NCBI RefSeq assembly: GCF_900090275.1
Contig: NZ_LT607755.1
Coordinates: 4,154,001 to 4,218,000, forward strand
DNA length: 64,000 nucleotides
Direction: 5' to 3'
Source of the DNA: Micromonospora zamorensis
GTDB taxonomy: Bacteria > Actinomycetota > Actinomycetes > Mycobacteriales > Micromonosporaceae
Shown here: one piece after another, positions 36,457 to 45,207 of the stretch
Numbering within the stretch: the stretch's first letter is position 1
Layout: the number at the start of each line of letters is the position of its first letter
The notes under the pieces: generated by a model
The model's database searches: none
Told to the model about the DNA's origin: nothing
The model's input: only the letters and a program-made list of their open reading frames with translations
Program-made: the position numbers and the translations under genes

Positions 36457-37283
36457 ACGCCGGTTTCGTCGAGGTCGCCGACCGGGTGCACGTGCTGGCC
36501 GAGCCGCTGCTGCGGGTCAACGTCACCCTGGTCGTGGGCGATGACGAGGCCCTCCTGGTGGACACTCTCTCGTCGGCCGCCCAGGCCACCGACCTCGCCG
36601 CCGCCGTCCGGGCGGTCACCGACCGCCCGTTGACGCTGGTCAACACCCACCACCACTACGACCACTGCTTCGGCAACGCCGTCCTGGCCGGCGACCCACC
36701 CCGTCCGGTGTACGCGCACGAGCTGGCCGCCGCGGCCCTGCGCCAGGACCCGGAGCGGCTGCGCCGGGAGGCGTACGAAGAGGTGCGCACCGAGCACCCG
36801 GCGCTCGCCGCCGAGCTGGCCGACACCCCGCTGCTCGCCCCGACGCACACCGTGCAGACGGAGACGGCACTCGACCTGGGTGGCCGGCGGGTGCTGCTGC
36901 GGCACCCGGGGCGGGGGCACACCGAGGCCGACCTGGTGGTGCACGTGCCGGACGCCGACGTGTTGATCGCCGGGGACCTGGTGGAGCAGAGTGGCCCGCC
37001 CGCCTTCGAGGACTCGTACCCTCTGCGGTGGCCGGACGCGGTCGCGGACCTGCTGCGGCTGACGACCGCGCGCACGGTGGTGGTGCCGGGCCACGGCGAC
37101 CCGGTGGACGTCGATTTCGTCCGCGCCCAGCACGCCGAGCTGGCGAAGCTGGCCTGGCTGATCCGGGCCGCGCACACCGGCAGCGCACCTCCGGAACGGG
37201 TGGCCGCCGAGGCTCCCTTCGGTGCGCGCGCCGCCCTGATCGCCGCCCGGCGCGGCTACCGCGAGCTCGACGGCGAGGCCTAG
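36453..37283 (+). CDS. Metallo-beta-lactamase-fold hydrolase
   Basis: A 276-residue enzyme with the zinc-binding motif VNTHHHYDHCFGNAV (HxHxDH form), a second histidine in RHPGRGHTEADLVVHVPD, aspartate in VLIAGDLVEQSG and histidine in VVPGHGDPVD. It is related to glyoxalase II or alkyl-hydrolase members; substrate unknown. GTG 36453 overlaps the thioesterase stop (GTGA), suggesting thioester-linked chemistry (inference). Its 3' end holds one copy of a short direct repeat shared with the convergent kinase gene. Confidence 0.88.
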   Translation: MNAGFVEVADRVHVLAEPLLRVNVTLVVGDDEALLVDTLSSAAQATDLAAAVRAVTDRPLTLVNTHHHYDHCFGNAVLAGDPPRPVYAHELAAAALRQDPERLRREAYEEVRTEHPALAAELADTPLLAPTHTVQTETALDLGGRRVLLRHPGRGHTEADLVVHVPDADVLIAGDLVEQSGPPAFEDSYPLRWPDAVADLLRLTTARTVVVPGHGDPVDVDFVRAQHAELAKLAWLIRAAHTGSAPPERVAAEAPFGARAALIAARRGYRELDGEA

Positions 37284-37312
37284 CTCAAAAAATCGACGGC
37301 GAGGCCTGGCTC
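37267..37312. repeat. Short direct repeat across two convergent gene ends
   Basis: TCGACGGCGAGGCCTAGCTC (37267-37286) recurs as TCGACGGCGAGGCCTGGCTC starting near 37293, separated by AAAAAA. One copy encodes the end of the metallo-hydrolase (ELDGEA, then TAG), the other, read backwards, the end of the sugar kinase (SPSIF). Confidence 0.75.
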
Positions 37313-38241
37313 GGGAAGCGGCGTTCGACGTCGGCGCGGGTGGGCATGGCGGTGGCGCCACCGGGTGATTCGCAGACCAGGCCCGCCACCCGCAGCGCGA
37401 ACGCGACCCGCTCGACCCAGCCTGCCGGGGAGTCCGGTTCGCCGCCGACGAGCAGGTCGGCGATCAGCGCGGCCATGACCGAGTCACCGGCACCGGTGGC
37501 GTCGATCGCGTCGACCTTGGGGGCCGGCACCCTCACCGGGTCGGCGTCGGCGGCGGCCAGCACCGCACCGGCCGCGCCGAGGGTCACCACCACCGTGGCG
37601 GCGCCCAACTCACGCAGGTACGCCGCCACCCCCTCGACCGGTTCACCCGGGTAGAGCAGCCCGGCGTCGGCGGCGCTCAACTTGACCAGGTGCGCGCCGG
37701 CAGCGAACTCGGCCACCACCTCGCGCAACCCTTCCAGCGCGGCCGGCCCGTCCAACAGCCGGGGACGCACGTTCGGGTCGAAGACCCGCAGACCGGTGGC
37801 GAGCGACCAGGCGTGTCGGGCGGCGGCGAGCGTGCGTTGTTGCAGCAGCACGACGGAGCCGCAGTAGAGCACGTCCGCGCCCTCCAACTGCGCGAGATCC
37901 AGGTCGTCGGGGCCGAGTAGACCGTAGGAGACCGGCTCGCCGTAGAAGCGGAAGTCGGGTTCCGGTCCGGCGTACGTGACCACCGCGAGAGTGGTCGGCG
38001 CCGCCACCGTGACCGCGCCGGCCACCCCGACGTCGACAGCGCTCAGGAAGGCGCGAATCCGACCGCCCAGCACGTCGTCGCCGAGCGAGCCGACGAACTG
38101 CGCCGCGCCGCCGAGACGGGCCACGCCCACTGCGACGTTGAGCGGACCACCGCCGATCGCCTGCCGGTAGACGCGCTCCCCGTCACGCTCGCTGTCGAGC
38201 AGGTCGACGAGCGCCTCGCCGAGCACCACCGCGTATCCCAT
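37285..38241 (-). CDS. PfkB-family carbohydrate kinase (fructokinase-like)
   Basis: A 318-residue ribokinase-fold kinase that phosphorylates a sugar with ATP in the cytoplasm. The N-terminal glycine motif is AIGGGPLNVAVGVARLGG, and the C-terminal PfkB signature with the catalytic base is DAIDATGAGDSVMAAL. It resembles bacterial fructokinases in length and in the DPNVRPRL stretch. ATG 38241 (GAGAGGATC upstream) is preferred over 38271. No sugar transporter or regulator adjoins it. The final residues SPSIF come from a small duplication with the neighbouring gene end. Confidence 0.9.
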   Translation of the reverse strand: MGYAVVLGEALVDLLDSERDGERVYRQAIGGGPLNVAVGVARLGGAAQFVGSLGDDVLGGRIRAFLSAVDVGVAGAVTVAAPTTLAVVTYAGPEPDFRFYGEPVSYGLLGPDDLDLAQLEGADVLYCGSVVLLQQRTLAAARHAWSLATGLRVFDPNVRPRLLDGPAALEGLREVVAEFAAGAHLVKLSAADAGLLYPGEPVEGVAAYLRELGAATVVVTLGAAGAVLAAADADPVRVPAPKVDAIDATGAGDSVMAALIADLLVGGEPDSPAGWVERVAFALRVAGLVCESPGGATAMPTRADVERRFPSQASPSIF

Positions 38242-38354
38242 GCCGATCCTCTCGTCGTCGCCAATCGCCACCGGGCGTCGTCCGCCGGGCCGACCGCCGT
38301 GGCATCAGGCTGGCACAGCGGGCCACCCGGCGGGCGGCGAAGGCGACGCAACGG

Positions 38355-39545
38355 CTACCCCGGCCGGTGGATCGGCCCGTCGAGCGCCGCCAGTGGGCGG
38401 CCGGTGCCGCCCCACCGGGCCGCGACGATCTGCGCGGCCACACTCACCGCGGTCTCCTCGGGTGTACGACCACCGAGGTCCAACCCGATCGGCGAGGCGA
38501 GCCGGGCGAGCTGCGCATCGGTGAGCCCTGCCTCGCCCAGCAGCTTGAGCCTGTCGTCGTGGGTGCGGCGCGAGCCCATCGCGCCGACGTACGCCAGCGG
38601 GTGGCGCAGCGCCAACTCCAGCAGCGGCACGTCGAACCTCGGGTCGTGGGTGAGCACGCACACCACCGTCCGCTCGTCGACCCGACCGGCGTCCACCTCG
38701 GTACGCAGGTAGCGGTGCGGCCACTGCACCACCACCTCGTCCGCCTCGGGGAAGCGTCGCACGGTGGTGAAGACCGGCCGGGCGTCGCAGACGGTGACCC
38801 GGTAGCCGAGGAACGCGCCGATCCGGGCGACGGCGGCGGCGAAGTCGATGGCCCCGAAGACGATCATCCGGGGCGGGGTGGCGTACGCGGTCACGAAGAG
38901 GCTGACGCCGGAGCCCCGGCGCTGCCCGGAGTATCCGTACCGGAGCATCCCGCTGTGCCCGGCGGCGAGCAGTCCGAGGGCGTCGGCGCTGGCGGCGTCG
39001 TCGAGCCGATCGTCGCCGAGCGAACCGATCGAGTGCTGGCCGCCGGTCAGCACCAGCCGCCGGCCAAGTCGCCGGGCCGGATCGGTCGGCGGCGTGCCCG
39101 GTGAGTTGCCGCCCAGTGGGTTCTCGGCATCGTTTGGTGCGCCGCCGGCATCGGCCGCCACGCAAGTGACCACCGCCGCCGGTTGGGCGGCCCGGCGGGC
39201 GGCGGCGACCGCGTCCAGCCCGGGCAGGGCACCGGGGTCGACGCGCTCCACGAACACGTCGAGGACACCGCCGCAGGTCAGGCCGACCGCGTACGCGTCG
39301 TCGTCGCTGATTCCGTACCGGATCAGCTCGGGTGCTCCGGTGGCGAGCACCCGGCGGGCCCGTTCGTAGAGATCCGCCTCGACGCAGCCGCCGGACACGC
39401 TGCCGGTGACAGTGCCGTCGGCCGCGACCAGCATGGTCGCGCCGGGCGGCTGCGGCGCGGAGTGCCAGGTGGCCACGACGGTGGCCAGGGCGACCGGCTC
39501 GCCGGCGTGGCAACGGCGGTGTGCCTCGTCGAACACGTCCGGCAC
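38355..39545 (-). CDS. XdhC/CoxI-family protein
   Basis: A 396-residue protein with the two XdhC parts: an N-terminal XdhC/CoxI domain (AHRRCHAGEPVALATVVAT, then GSVSGGCVEADLYERARRV) and a C-terminal Rossmann domain (RMIVFGAIDFAAAVARIGAF, VCVLTHDPRFDVPLLELAL, YVGAMGSRRTHDDRLKLL). XdhC proteins sulfurate and insert molybdenum cofactor into xanthine dehydrogenase-type enzymes. About 45 low-complexity residues are inserted between the domains. No molybdenum hydroxylase gene is nearby. GTG 39545 has GGAGAGG 9 bases upstream. Confidence 0.9.
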   Translation of the reverse strand: MPDVFDEAHRRCHAGEPVALATVVATWHSAPQPPGATMLVAADGTVTGSVSGGCVEADLYERARRVLATGAPELIRYGISDDDAYAVGLTCGGVLDVFVERVDPGALPGLDAVAAARRAAQPAAVVTCVAADAGGAPNDAENPLGGNSPGTPPTDPARRLGRRLVLTGGQHSIGSLGDDRLDDAASADALGLLAAGHSGMLRYGYSGQRRGSGVSLFVTAYATPPRMIVFGAIDFAAAVARIGAFLGYRVTVCDARPVFTTVRRFPEADEVVVQWPHRYLRTEVDAGRVDERTVVCVLTHDPRFDVPLLELALRHPLAYVGAMGSRRTHDDRLKLLGEAGLTDAQLARLASPIGLDLGGRTPEETAVSVAAQIVAARWGGTGRPLAALDGPIHRPG

Positions 39546-39899
39546 CCGCTGCCGCCTCTCCGTCGCGTCGTTTCCGTACGCAGGATATGGCGTGCACCGA
39601 CCGCCGACGGGTCTTTTGATGCATCGAGGAACGACTATTGCATTGTGGCGGCGGGGCGTGATGGGATGACGCGTACCGGGCGGTGCGAGGGCTGCGGCAC
39701 CACCGGTTGCCGGGTTCGTCAGACGCGAGGGCAACGGTCCAGGACAGGACCGTCGACGGCGCACGTCCACCGGCCGATTCCCGCCGGGGCAGGTCGCCGT
39801 GACCGTCGCACCGCGCACGACGGCGGTGCGATCACGCCACATCCCACCCGATTTCGGCGGGGCGGCCTGGGCTGCGCGCCTCGCGAGTCAGGAGAACCC
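39546..39899. other. 354-base intergenic region upstream of the LPMO gene
   Basis: A divergent promoter region. Part of it (about 39590-39640) is clearly less GC-rich (TTTTGATGCATCGAGGAACG), a likely promoter zone for either direction. I find no convincing gene in it. AGGAGAA at its right end is the ribosome binding site of the LPMO gene. Confidence 0.4.
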
Positions 39900-40994
39900 G
39901 TGAACCGTTCCCGTACGGCCGCACTGCTCACCGCGGCCCTGACCCTCGCGCTGGGCGCCGTCGCCCTGGCGTCCAGTCCACAACCGGCTGCCGCGCACGG
40001 CACGGCGATGACCCCGGGCAGCCGGACCTACCTGTGCTGGCAGGACGGCCTCAGTTCGACCGGTCAGATCACGCCGACCAACCCCGCGTGTTCCGCTGCC
40101 GTGGCGCAGAGCGGGGCGAACTCGCTCTACAACTGGTTCAGCGTGCTGCGCTCCGACGCCGGTGGCCGGACCACCGGCTTCATCCCGGACGGGCAGCTCT
40201 GCAGCGGCGGCAACTCCGGTTACCGCGGCTTCGACCTGGCCCGCACCGACTGGCCGCTGACCCACCTGACCGCCGGGGCACGGCTGGACTTCCGCTACAG
40301 CAACTGGGCACACCACCCGGGCACGTTCTACTTCTACGTGACCAAGAACAGCTGGAGCCCGACCCGGGCCCTGGCCTGGAGTGACCTGGAGGAGCCGTTC
40401 CTCACGGTGACCAACCCGCCGCAGCGCGGGTCGGTCGGCACCAACGAGGGGCACTACTACTTCAGCGGCAACCTGCCGTCGGGCAAGAGCGGCCAGCACA
40501 TCATCTACTCCCGCTGGGTCCGCTCGGACTCGCAGGAGAACTTCTTCGGCTGCTCCGACGTCGTCTTCGACGGCGGCAACGGCCAGGTGACCGGCGTGAA
40601 GGACGGCGGCTCGACGCCGACCCCGACGCCGACCACCCCGACGCCCGGGCCGACCGACCCGCCGCCGACGACCACCCCGCCGCCGGCGGGTGGCGACTGC
40701 ATGGCCGTCTACAAGGTGAGCAGCGCCTGGCAGGGTGGCTTCCAGGGTGAAGTCACGATCATGAACCACGGCAGCACGCCGTTCAACGGCTGGACCGCGA
40801 GCTGGACCTGGCCCAACGGGCAGTCGATCAGTCAGATCTGGGGCGCGACACAAACGTCGTCCGGCTCGTCGGTGACGGCGACAAATGTGGCCTACAACGG
40901 CACTGTCGCACCGGAAGGCACCACGACGTTCGGCTTCCTGGGCAGCACCACAGGAACGAACGGCCTCCCCACAGTCACCTGCGCCCGCCGCTAA
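39900..40994 (+). CDS. Secreted lytic polysaccharide monooxygenase (AA10) with cellulose-binding domain (CBM2)
   Basis: A 364-residue secreted copper enzyme that oxidatively cleaves cellulose or chitin. A signal peptide ends AAA before His33 (HGTAMTPGSR), which becomes the N-terminal copper ligand; the second ligand is in SNWAHHPGTFYFY (His138 or His139). ENFFGCSDVVF near 213-223 carries the axial aromatic residue. A Thr/Pro linker (about 238-265) leads to a CBM2 module (CMAVYKVSSAWQGGFQGEVT to the final cysteine, about 267-361). GTG 39900 follows AGGAGAA. Cellulose specificity is suggested by CBM2 but not proven. Palindrome copy 3 follows. Confidence 0.95.
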   Translation: MNRSRTAALLTAALTLALGAVALASSPQPAAAHGTAMTPGSRTYLCWQDGLSSTGQITPTNPACSAAVAQSGANSLYNWFSVLRSDAGGRTTGFIPDGQLCSGGNSGYRGFDLARTDWPLTHLTAGARLDFRYSNWAHHPGTFYFYVTKNSWSPTRALAWSDLEEPFLTVTNPPQRGSVGTNEGHYYFSGNLPSGKSGQHIIYSRWVRSDSQENFFGCSDVVFDGGNGQVTGVKDGGSTPTPTPTTPTPGPTDPPPTTTPPPAGGDCMAVYKVSSAWQGGFQGEVTIMNHGSTPFNGWTASWTWPNGQSISQIWGATQTSSGSSVTATNVAYNGTVAPEGTTTFGFLGSTTGTNGLPTVTCARR

Positions 40995-41019
40995 CCACTA
41001 CCACCACCACCCCCTGAAA

Positions 41020-41075
41020 TGATCAAGAGGTTTGCGTCACCGGAACCGCTCCGGATGACGCAAACCTCTTGATCA
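41020..41075. repeat. TGATCA-ended intergenic palindrome, copy 3
   Basis: TGATCAAGAGGTTTGCGTCA (41020-41039) and its exact complement (41056-41075) form perfect 20-base arms; CCGG/CCGG inside can extend the fold. The 20-base core equals copy 2. It lies between the convergent LPMO and asparagine synthase genes. Confidence 0.9.
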
Positions 41076-41092
41076 ACAGGGTCGGGCCAGGG

Positions 41093-43054
41093 TCAGCGGA
41101 CCATGGAGCCCACCACCGGCTTCGTGAGCAGGGCGGACTGGTTTCGCTGGATGCCCGGGTCGAGGGTCTTCGCCACGAAGATCGCGTGCCAGATGCAGAA
41201 GATCAGCACCGTCCACACCTTGCGGGAGTGGTCGGCCTCCTCCCGCTTGTGCTCGTCGAGCAGCCGCAGCGCGTACGACAGGTCGAGCAGGTCGCCCGCG
41301 CCCGAGGTGCTCAGCACGTGCCGGGCCCACTCGTACATCTCGCCGCGCAGCCAGACCCGGGTCGGGGTCGGGAAGCCCAGCTTCTTGCGGTTGACGATGG
41401 CCGGCGGCACGACACCCTGCAACGCCTGGCGCATCGCGTACTTCGTCGCGTCGGAACGCGGCGGCAGCTTCAGGTCCACCGGGATCTTCGCCGCGACGTC
41501 GAACACCTCGCGGTCGAGGAACGGCACCCGCACCTCCAGCGAGTGCGACATCGAGATCCGGTCGGCCTTGACCAGGATGTCGCCGCGCAGCCAGGTGTAG
41601 AGGTCGACGTACTGCATCTTGGTGACGTCGTCCAGCTCGGTGCACTCGGCGTAGATCGGGGCGGTGACGTCGGTGTAGCGCACCGAGGGGTCGTAGCGGC
41701 GCATCAGGTGCTGCTTCTCCTCCTCGGTGAACATCCGGGCGTTGCCGTAGTAGCGCTCCTCGATCGGGGTGGTGCCACGCTCCAGGAAGCTCTTGCCCTT
41801 GACGCCCTGCGGGATCGCCTTGGAGACCGCGCGCAGGCCCTTCTGCACCCCGCCGGGCAGGCCGTTGACGGTCCCCAGCGACAGCGGCTCGCGGTAGATC
41901 GTGTAGCCGCCGAAGAACTCGTCGGCGCCCTCACCGGAGAGCACCACAGTGACGTGCTCGGCGGCCTTCTTGGCCACGAAGTAGAGCGGCACCAGCGCCG
42001 GGTCGGCCACCGGGTCGTCCAGGTGCCAGACGATCTTCGGCAGCGCGTCGATCATGTCCTGCGGACCGATCTTGGTGGGGATGGTGGTGACGTCCAGGTG
42101 CCGCGCCGACTCCTGGGCGACGTCGATCTCCGAATACCCCGGTACGTCGTAGCCGACGGTGAACGTGAGGATGTTCGGGTTGAACTCCCGGGCCAGCGCC
42201 ACCACCGCTGTCGAGTCGATGCCACTGGACAGGAACGAGCCGACCGGCACGTCGGAGCGCATGTGCATGCGCACGCTCTCCCGCAGCGTCTCCCGGATCT
42301 CGTGGTAGAGCTTCTGCTCGTCGTCGACCGGCGCCGGCCGGAACACCGGCCTGTACCACCTACGCACGTCGATGCGCCCACCCGGCGTCCAGTTCAGGTA
42401 TTCTCCCGAGCCGATCCGGCTGATGCCCTTGTGCAGGGTGCCGGGCTCCGGGACGTACTGCAGCGTCAGGTAGTGGCTCAGGTTGGCCGTGTCGACGCCC
42501 GCGTCGCCCTGGTAGTTGCTGTGCGCGAACGGCAGCAGCGCCTTCTTCTCCGACGCCAGGTAGAGGCCGTCGGCGGTCTCCAGGTAGTGCATGGGCTTGA
42601 TGCCGAAGTAGTCGCGGGCACCGAACGCGCGCCGCTCCTGCCGGTCCCAGATGACGAAGGCGAACATCCCCCGCAGCCGGGTGAGCACCTGCTCGCCCCA
42701 GAAGTGGTAGCCCGCCACGATCACCTCGCCGTCGCCGGCGGTGGCGAACTGCGCGCCGAAGTTCCTGATCAACTCCTCGCGCAGCTCGATGTAGTTGTAG
42801 ATCTCACCGTTGAAGGTGAGCAGGTAACGGCCGTTCGCGTAGGGCAGCGGCTCGTGGCTCGACGCGACGTCGATGATGGCCAGCCGCTTGTGGGCGAACA
42901 CGCCGTCCGCGTACCGGCCGGAAGCGTCGCCGACCACCTCGACCCCGGTCTCGTCGGGGCCGCGGTGGTGCAGGCATTCCAACGCTCCGGCGATGTGGTC
43001 GCGATGCGCGGCGGCGTTACCGTTCGCGCTGAAGAAGGCCAGAAGTCCGCACAT
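41093..43054 (-). CDS. asnB: Glutamine-hydrolysing asparagine synthase (AsnB type)
   Basis: A 653-residue amidotransferase. The start is ATG 43054, so that the catalytic Cys2 follows the initiator (MCGLLAFF); GGAAAG is 9 bases upstream. The glutaminase domain shows LHHRGPDETG, FAHKRLAIID, FNGEIYNY and ATAGDGEVI. The synthase domain has the ATP loop SFLSSGIDSTAVVALA and VVLSGEGADEFFGGY. The length, greater than the ~550 of E. coli AsnB, matches the actinobacterial group, some members of which amidate cell-wall peptide (LtsA-like). Free asparagine synthesis or cell-wall amidation are both possible. Confidence 0.93.
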   Translation of the reverse strand: MCGLLAFFSANGNAAAHRDHIAGALECLHHRGPDETGVEVVGDASGRYADGVFAHKRLAIIDVASSHEPLPYANGRYLLTFNGEIYNYIELREELIRNFGAQFATAGDGEVIVAGYHFWGEQVLTRLRGMFAFVIWDRQERRAFGARDYFGIKPMHYLETADGLYLASEKKALLPFAHSNYQGDAGVDTANLSHYLTLQYVPEPGTLHKGISRIGSGEYLNWTPGGRIDVRRWYRPVFRPAPVDDEQKLYHEIRETLRESVRMHMRSDVPVGSFLSSGIDSTAVVALAREFNPNILTFTVGYDVPGYSEIDVAQESARHLDVTTIPTKIGPQDMIDALPKIVWHLDDPVADPALVPLYFVAKKAAEHVTVVLSGEGADEFFGGYTIYREPLSLGTVNGLPGGVQKGLRAVSKAIPQGVKGKSFLERGTTPIEERYYGNARMFTEEEKQHLMRRYDPSVRYTDVTAPIYAECTELDDVTKMQYVDLYTWLRGDILVKADRISMSHSLEVRVPFLDREVFDVAAKIPVDLKLPPRSDATKYAMRQALQGVVPPAIVNRKKLGFPTPTRVWLRGEMYEWARHVLSTSGAGDLLDLSYALRLLDEHKREEADHSRKVWTVLIFCIWHAIFVAKTLDPGIQRNQSALLTKPVVGSMVR

Positions 43055-43182
43055 GGTGGTCATCTTTCCACGCGCGCTGTCGGCCCGTCGCAGCCGTCCG
43101 TCGATCCGCCCGCCGGGGGCGTCGCCACGAACCGGGCGCGCGGTACCGTCGGGATCAGCAACGAAGCGGAGGGAGCGGCGCA

Positions 43183-44664
43183 ATGACCGAGGGACAAACC
43201 GACGGTACGCCGACGGACGGCACGGAATCGCACGATCCGGACTTCCCGGAGGCCTTCCTGTCCTTCATGCGGCAGGGCTGGAGCGACACCGCGCTCCCCG
43301 TGGCGCCCCGGCCGGAGACGCCCAACTACGCCAAGAGGCGTGCCGCGCTCTCCGCGGCCTTCCCCGGCGAGACACTGGTCATCCCCACCGGCACCGAGAA
43401 GGTCCGGGCCAACGACACCGACCACCCGTTCCGGCCGGGCAGTGACTTCGCCTACCTGACCGGCGACCACGACGCCGACAGCGTGCTGGTGCTGCGCCCG
43501 AACGGCTCAGGGCACGACGCGACGCTGTACATGCGACCCCGGTCGTCCCGGGAGACCGACGAGTTCTTCCGCAGCCGCAACGGCGAGCTGTGGGTGGGCC
43601 GGCGGCACACGCTCAGCGAGAAGTCGACCGAGCTGGGCCTGCCCACCGCCGACCTGACCGGCCTGGAGGCGACTCTCGCCGACCTGGCGCCGGGGCGTAC
43701 CCGGGTGTTGCGCGGCTTCGACGCCCAGGTGGACGCGGCCGTCCGCGCCTACGACGGCCCGCGCGGCCAGGGGCAGCCGGCCCGCGACCGGGAGCTGGCG
43801 ATCGCCATCTCGGAGATGAAGCTGGTCAAGGACGAGTGGGAGATCAGCCAACTCCAGGACGCTATCGACGCCACCGTACGCGGCTTCGAGGACGTCGCCC
43901 GGATCCTCCCGGCGGACCGCGCGGTCTCCGAGCGCCTCCTGGAGGGTGTCTTCGCGCTGAGGGCCCGGCACGACGGCAACGACGTCGGGTACAGCTCGAT
44001 CGTCGGCGCCGGCGAGCACGCCACGATCCTGCACTGGGTGCACAACCACGGCGTCACCCGGCCGGGTGACCTGCTGCTGATGGACATGGGTGTCGAGGGC
44101 CGAAACCTCTACACCGCCGACGTGACCCGGGTGCTGCCGGTGAGCGGGCGGTTCACCGCCCTGCAACGCCAGGTCTACGACATCGTGTACGCCTCGCAGC
44201 AGGCCGGCATCGAGGCCATCCGCCCCGGGGTGAAGTTCAAAGACGTCCACCTGACCTGCATGCGGGTGCTCGCCGAGGGCCTGTCCGAGCTGGGTCTGCT
44301 GCCGGTGAGCGTGGACGAGGCGATGGACGAGAAGTCGACGGTCTACCGGCGGTGGACGCTGCACGGCTTCGGCCACATGCTCGGCATCGACGTGCACGAC
44401 TGCTCGAACGCCCGCAAGGAGACGTACCGCGACGGCGCGCTCGGCGAGGGCTACGTCCTCACCGTCGAGCCGGGGCTGTACTTCCAGCCGGAGGACGAGC
44501 TGGTCCCCGCCGAGCTGCGCGGCGTGGGCGTCCGGATCGAGGACGACGTTCTGGTCACGGCGACCGGCGCGGTGAACCTCTCCGCCGGGCTGCCGCGCAC
44601 CTCCGACGAGGTGGAGACCTGGCTGGCCGAGCAGCGCGAGGCGGGCCCCCGCCTGCCCGGCTGA
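43183..44664 (+). CDS. pepP: Xaa-Pro aminopeptidase (aminopeptidase P, M24B)
   Basis: A 493-residue cytoplasmic metallopeptidase that removes the first residue before proline. The N-terminal AMP_N domain (FRPGSDFAYLTGDHDADSVL) is followed by the pita-bread domain with all five metal ligands: two Asp in LLMDMGVEGRNLYTADVTRV, His in HGFGHMLGIDVHD, Glu in LTVEPGLYF and Glu in GVRIEDDVLVT. ATG 43183 has GGAGGGAG 7 bases upstream. It is divergent from asnB with 128 bases between them. The call is secure. Confidence 0.95.
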   Translation: MTEGQTDGTPTDGTESHDPDFPEAFLSFMRQGWSDTALPVAPRPETPNYAKRRAALSAAFPGETLVIPTGTEKVRANDTDHPFRPGSDFAYLTGDHDADSVLVLRPNGSGHDATLYMRPRSSRETDEFFRSRNGELWVGRRHTLSEKSTELGLPTADLTGLEATLADLAPGRTRVLRGFDAQVDAAVRAYDGPRGQGQPARDRELAIAISEMKLVKDEWEISQLQDAIDATVRGFEDVARILPADRAVSERLLEGVFALRARHDGNDVGYSSIVGAGEHATILHWVHNHGVTRPGDLLLMDMGVEGRNLYTADVTRVLPVSGRFTALQRQVYDIVYASQQAGIEAIRPGVKFKDVHLTCMRVLAEGLSELGLLPVSVDEAMDEKSTVYRRWTLHGFGHMLGIDVHDCSNARKETYRDGALGEGYVLTVEPGLYFQPEDELVPAELRGVGVRIEDDVLVTATGAVNLSAGLPRTSDEVETWLAEQREAGPRLPG

Positions 44665-45104
44665 CCGCCGCACCAGCCCTCACCGCACCAGCCCTCACGC
44701 ACCGGCGTCGCCGCCAGCCGACCAACGGCCCGGCGGCGCCGGTGTGCCGTTGTCGACCAGGCCCTCCGGCCCGGGCCGAGCGCCGGTCCCGGCGCCGCCC
44801 GACCCAGACTCACCTCTCGTGATCCACTCGCCTTCACGGAAACCGGGCTGTCCAGGGCGCGCGGACACCGCGTCTTCCGTGAACCCGAGTGGATCAACCC
44901 CTCGGCGCGCCTGCCGCACGGACGGCGGGCGGCACGCAGGTCAAGTGAGCAACGTCCGTTCCCGCGACGGTGGTGACGTTCACCCGCCCGAGTCGGCGTT
45001 TGCGCTGCTCACACCCTTTTCACCAACCCGGACCGCTTGCCCGCCGTCATCCGACCTGCGCCGAATGCGGGGTTATCTCGGATACGTCCGCATCGCGAAG
45101 ATGG
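44665..45104. other. Intergenic region with a TTCACGGAA palindrome
   Basis: About 440 bases without a convincing gene. The left part is C-rich. At 44820-44896 lies a long inverted repeat: TGATCCACTCG then TTCACGGAA pair with TTCCGTGAA then CGAGTGGATCA (20 of 22 positions), probably a terminator for pepP and again ended by TGATC. Right of it the sequence becomes less GC-rich toward the beta-helix promoter. Confidence 0.6.
44820..44896. repeat. Long intergenic palindrome
   Basis: Arms at 44820-44841 and 44875-44896 match at 20 of 22 positions around a 33-base loop. It belongs by style to the TGATC-ended elements of this window but has its own arm sequence. Confidence 0.8.
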
Positions 45105-45207
45105 TTCTCATACGGTGGGGATCAGAGGCTGCAACCGATTTGTAGCTGGTCGTGGCGCCTCAGGCGGTGCGACCCCGTCTGGTAGCAGGAAAGGGCGGAA
45201 GGCTCTG
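45105..45207 (+). promoter_or_regulatory. Conserved leader A with hairpin, before beta-helix gene 1
   Basis: TTCTCATACGGTGG (45105-45118) and the hairpin GCTGCAA-CCGAT-TTGTAGC (45128-45146) recur before the paralog at 47286 and 47308. From hairpin end to ATG there are 61 bases in both. GTCTGGTA and GGAAAGGGCGGAAGGCTCTG near the ribosome binding site are also shared in pattern. Confidence 0.7.
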
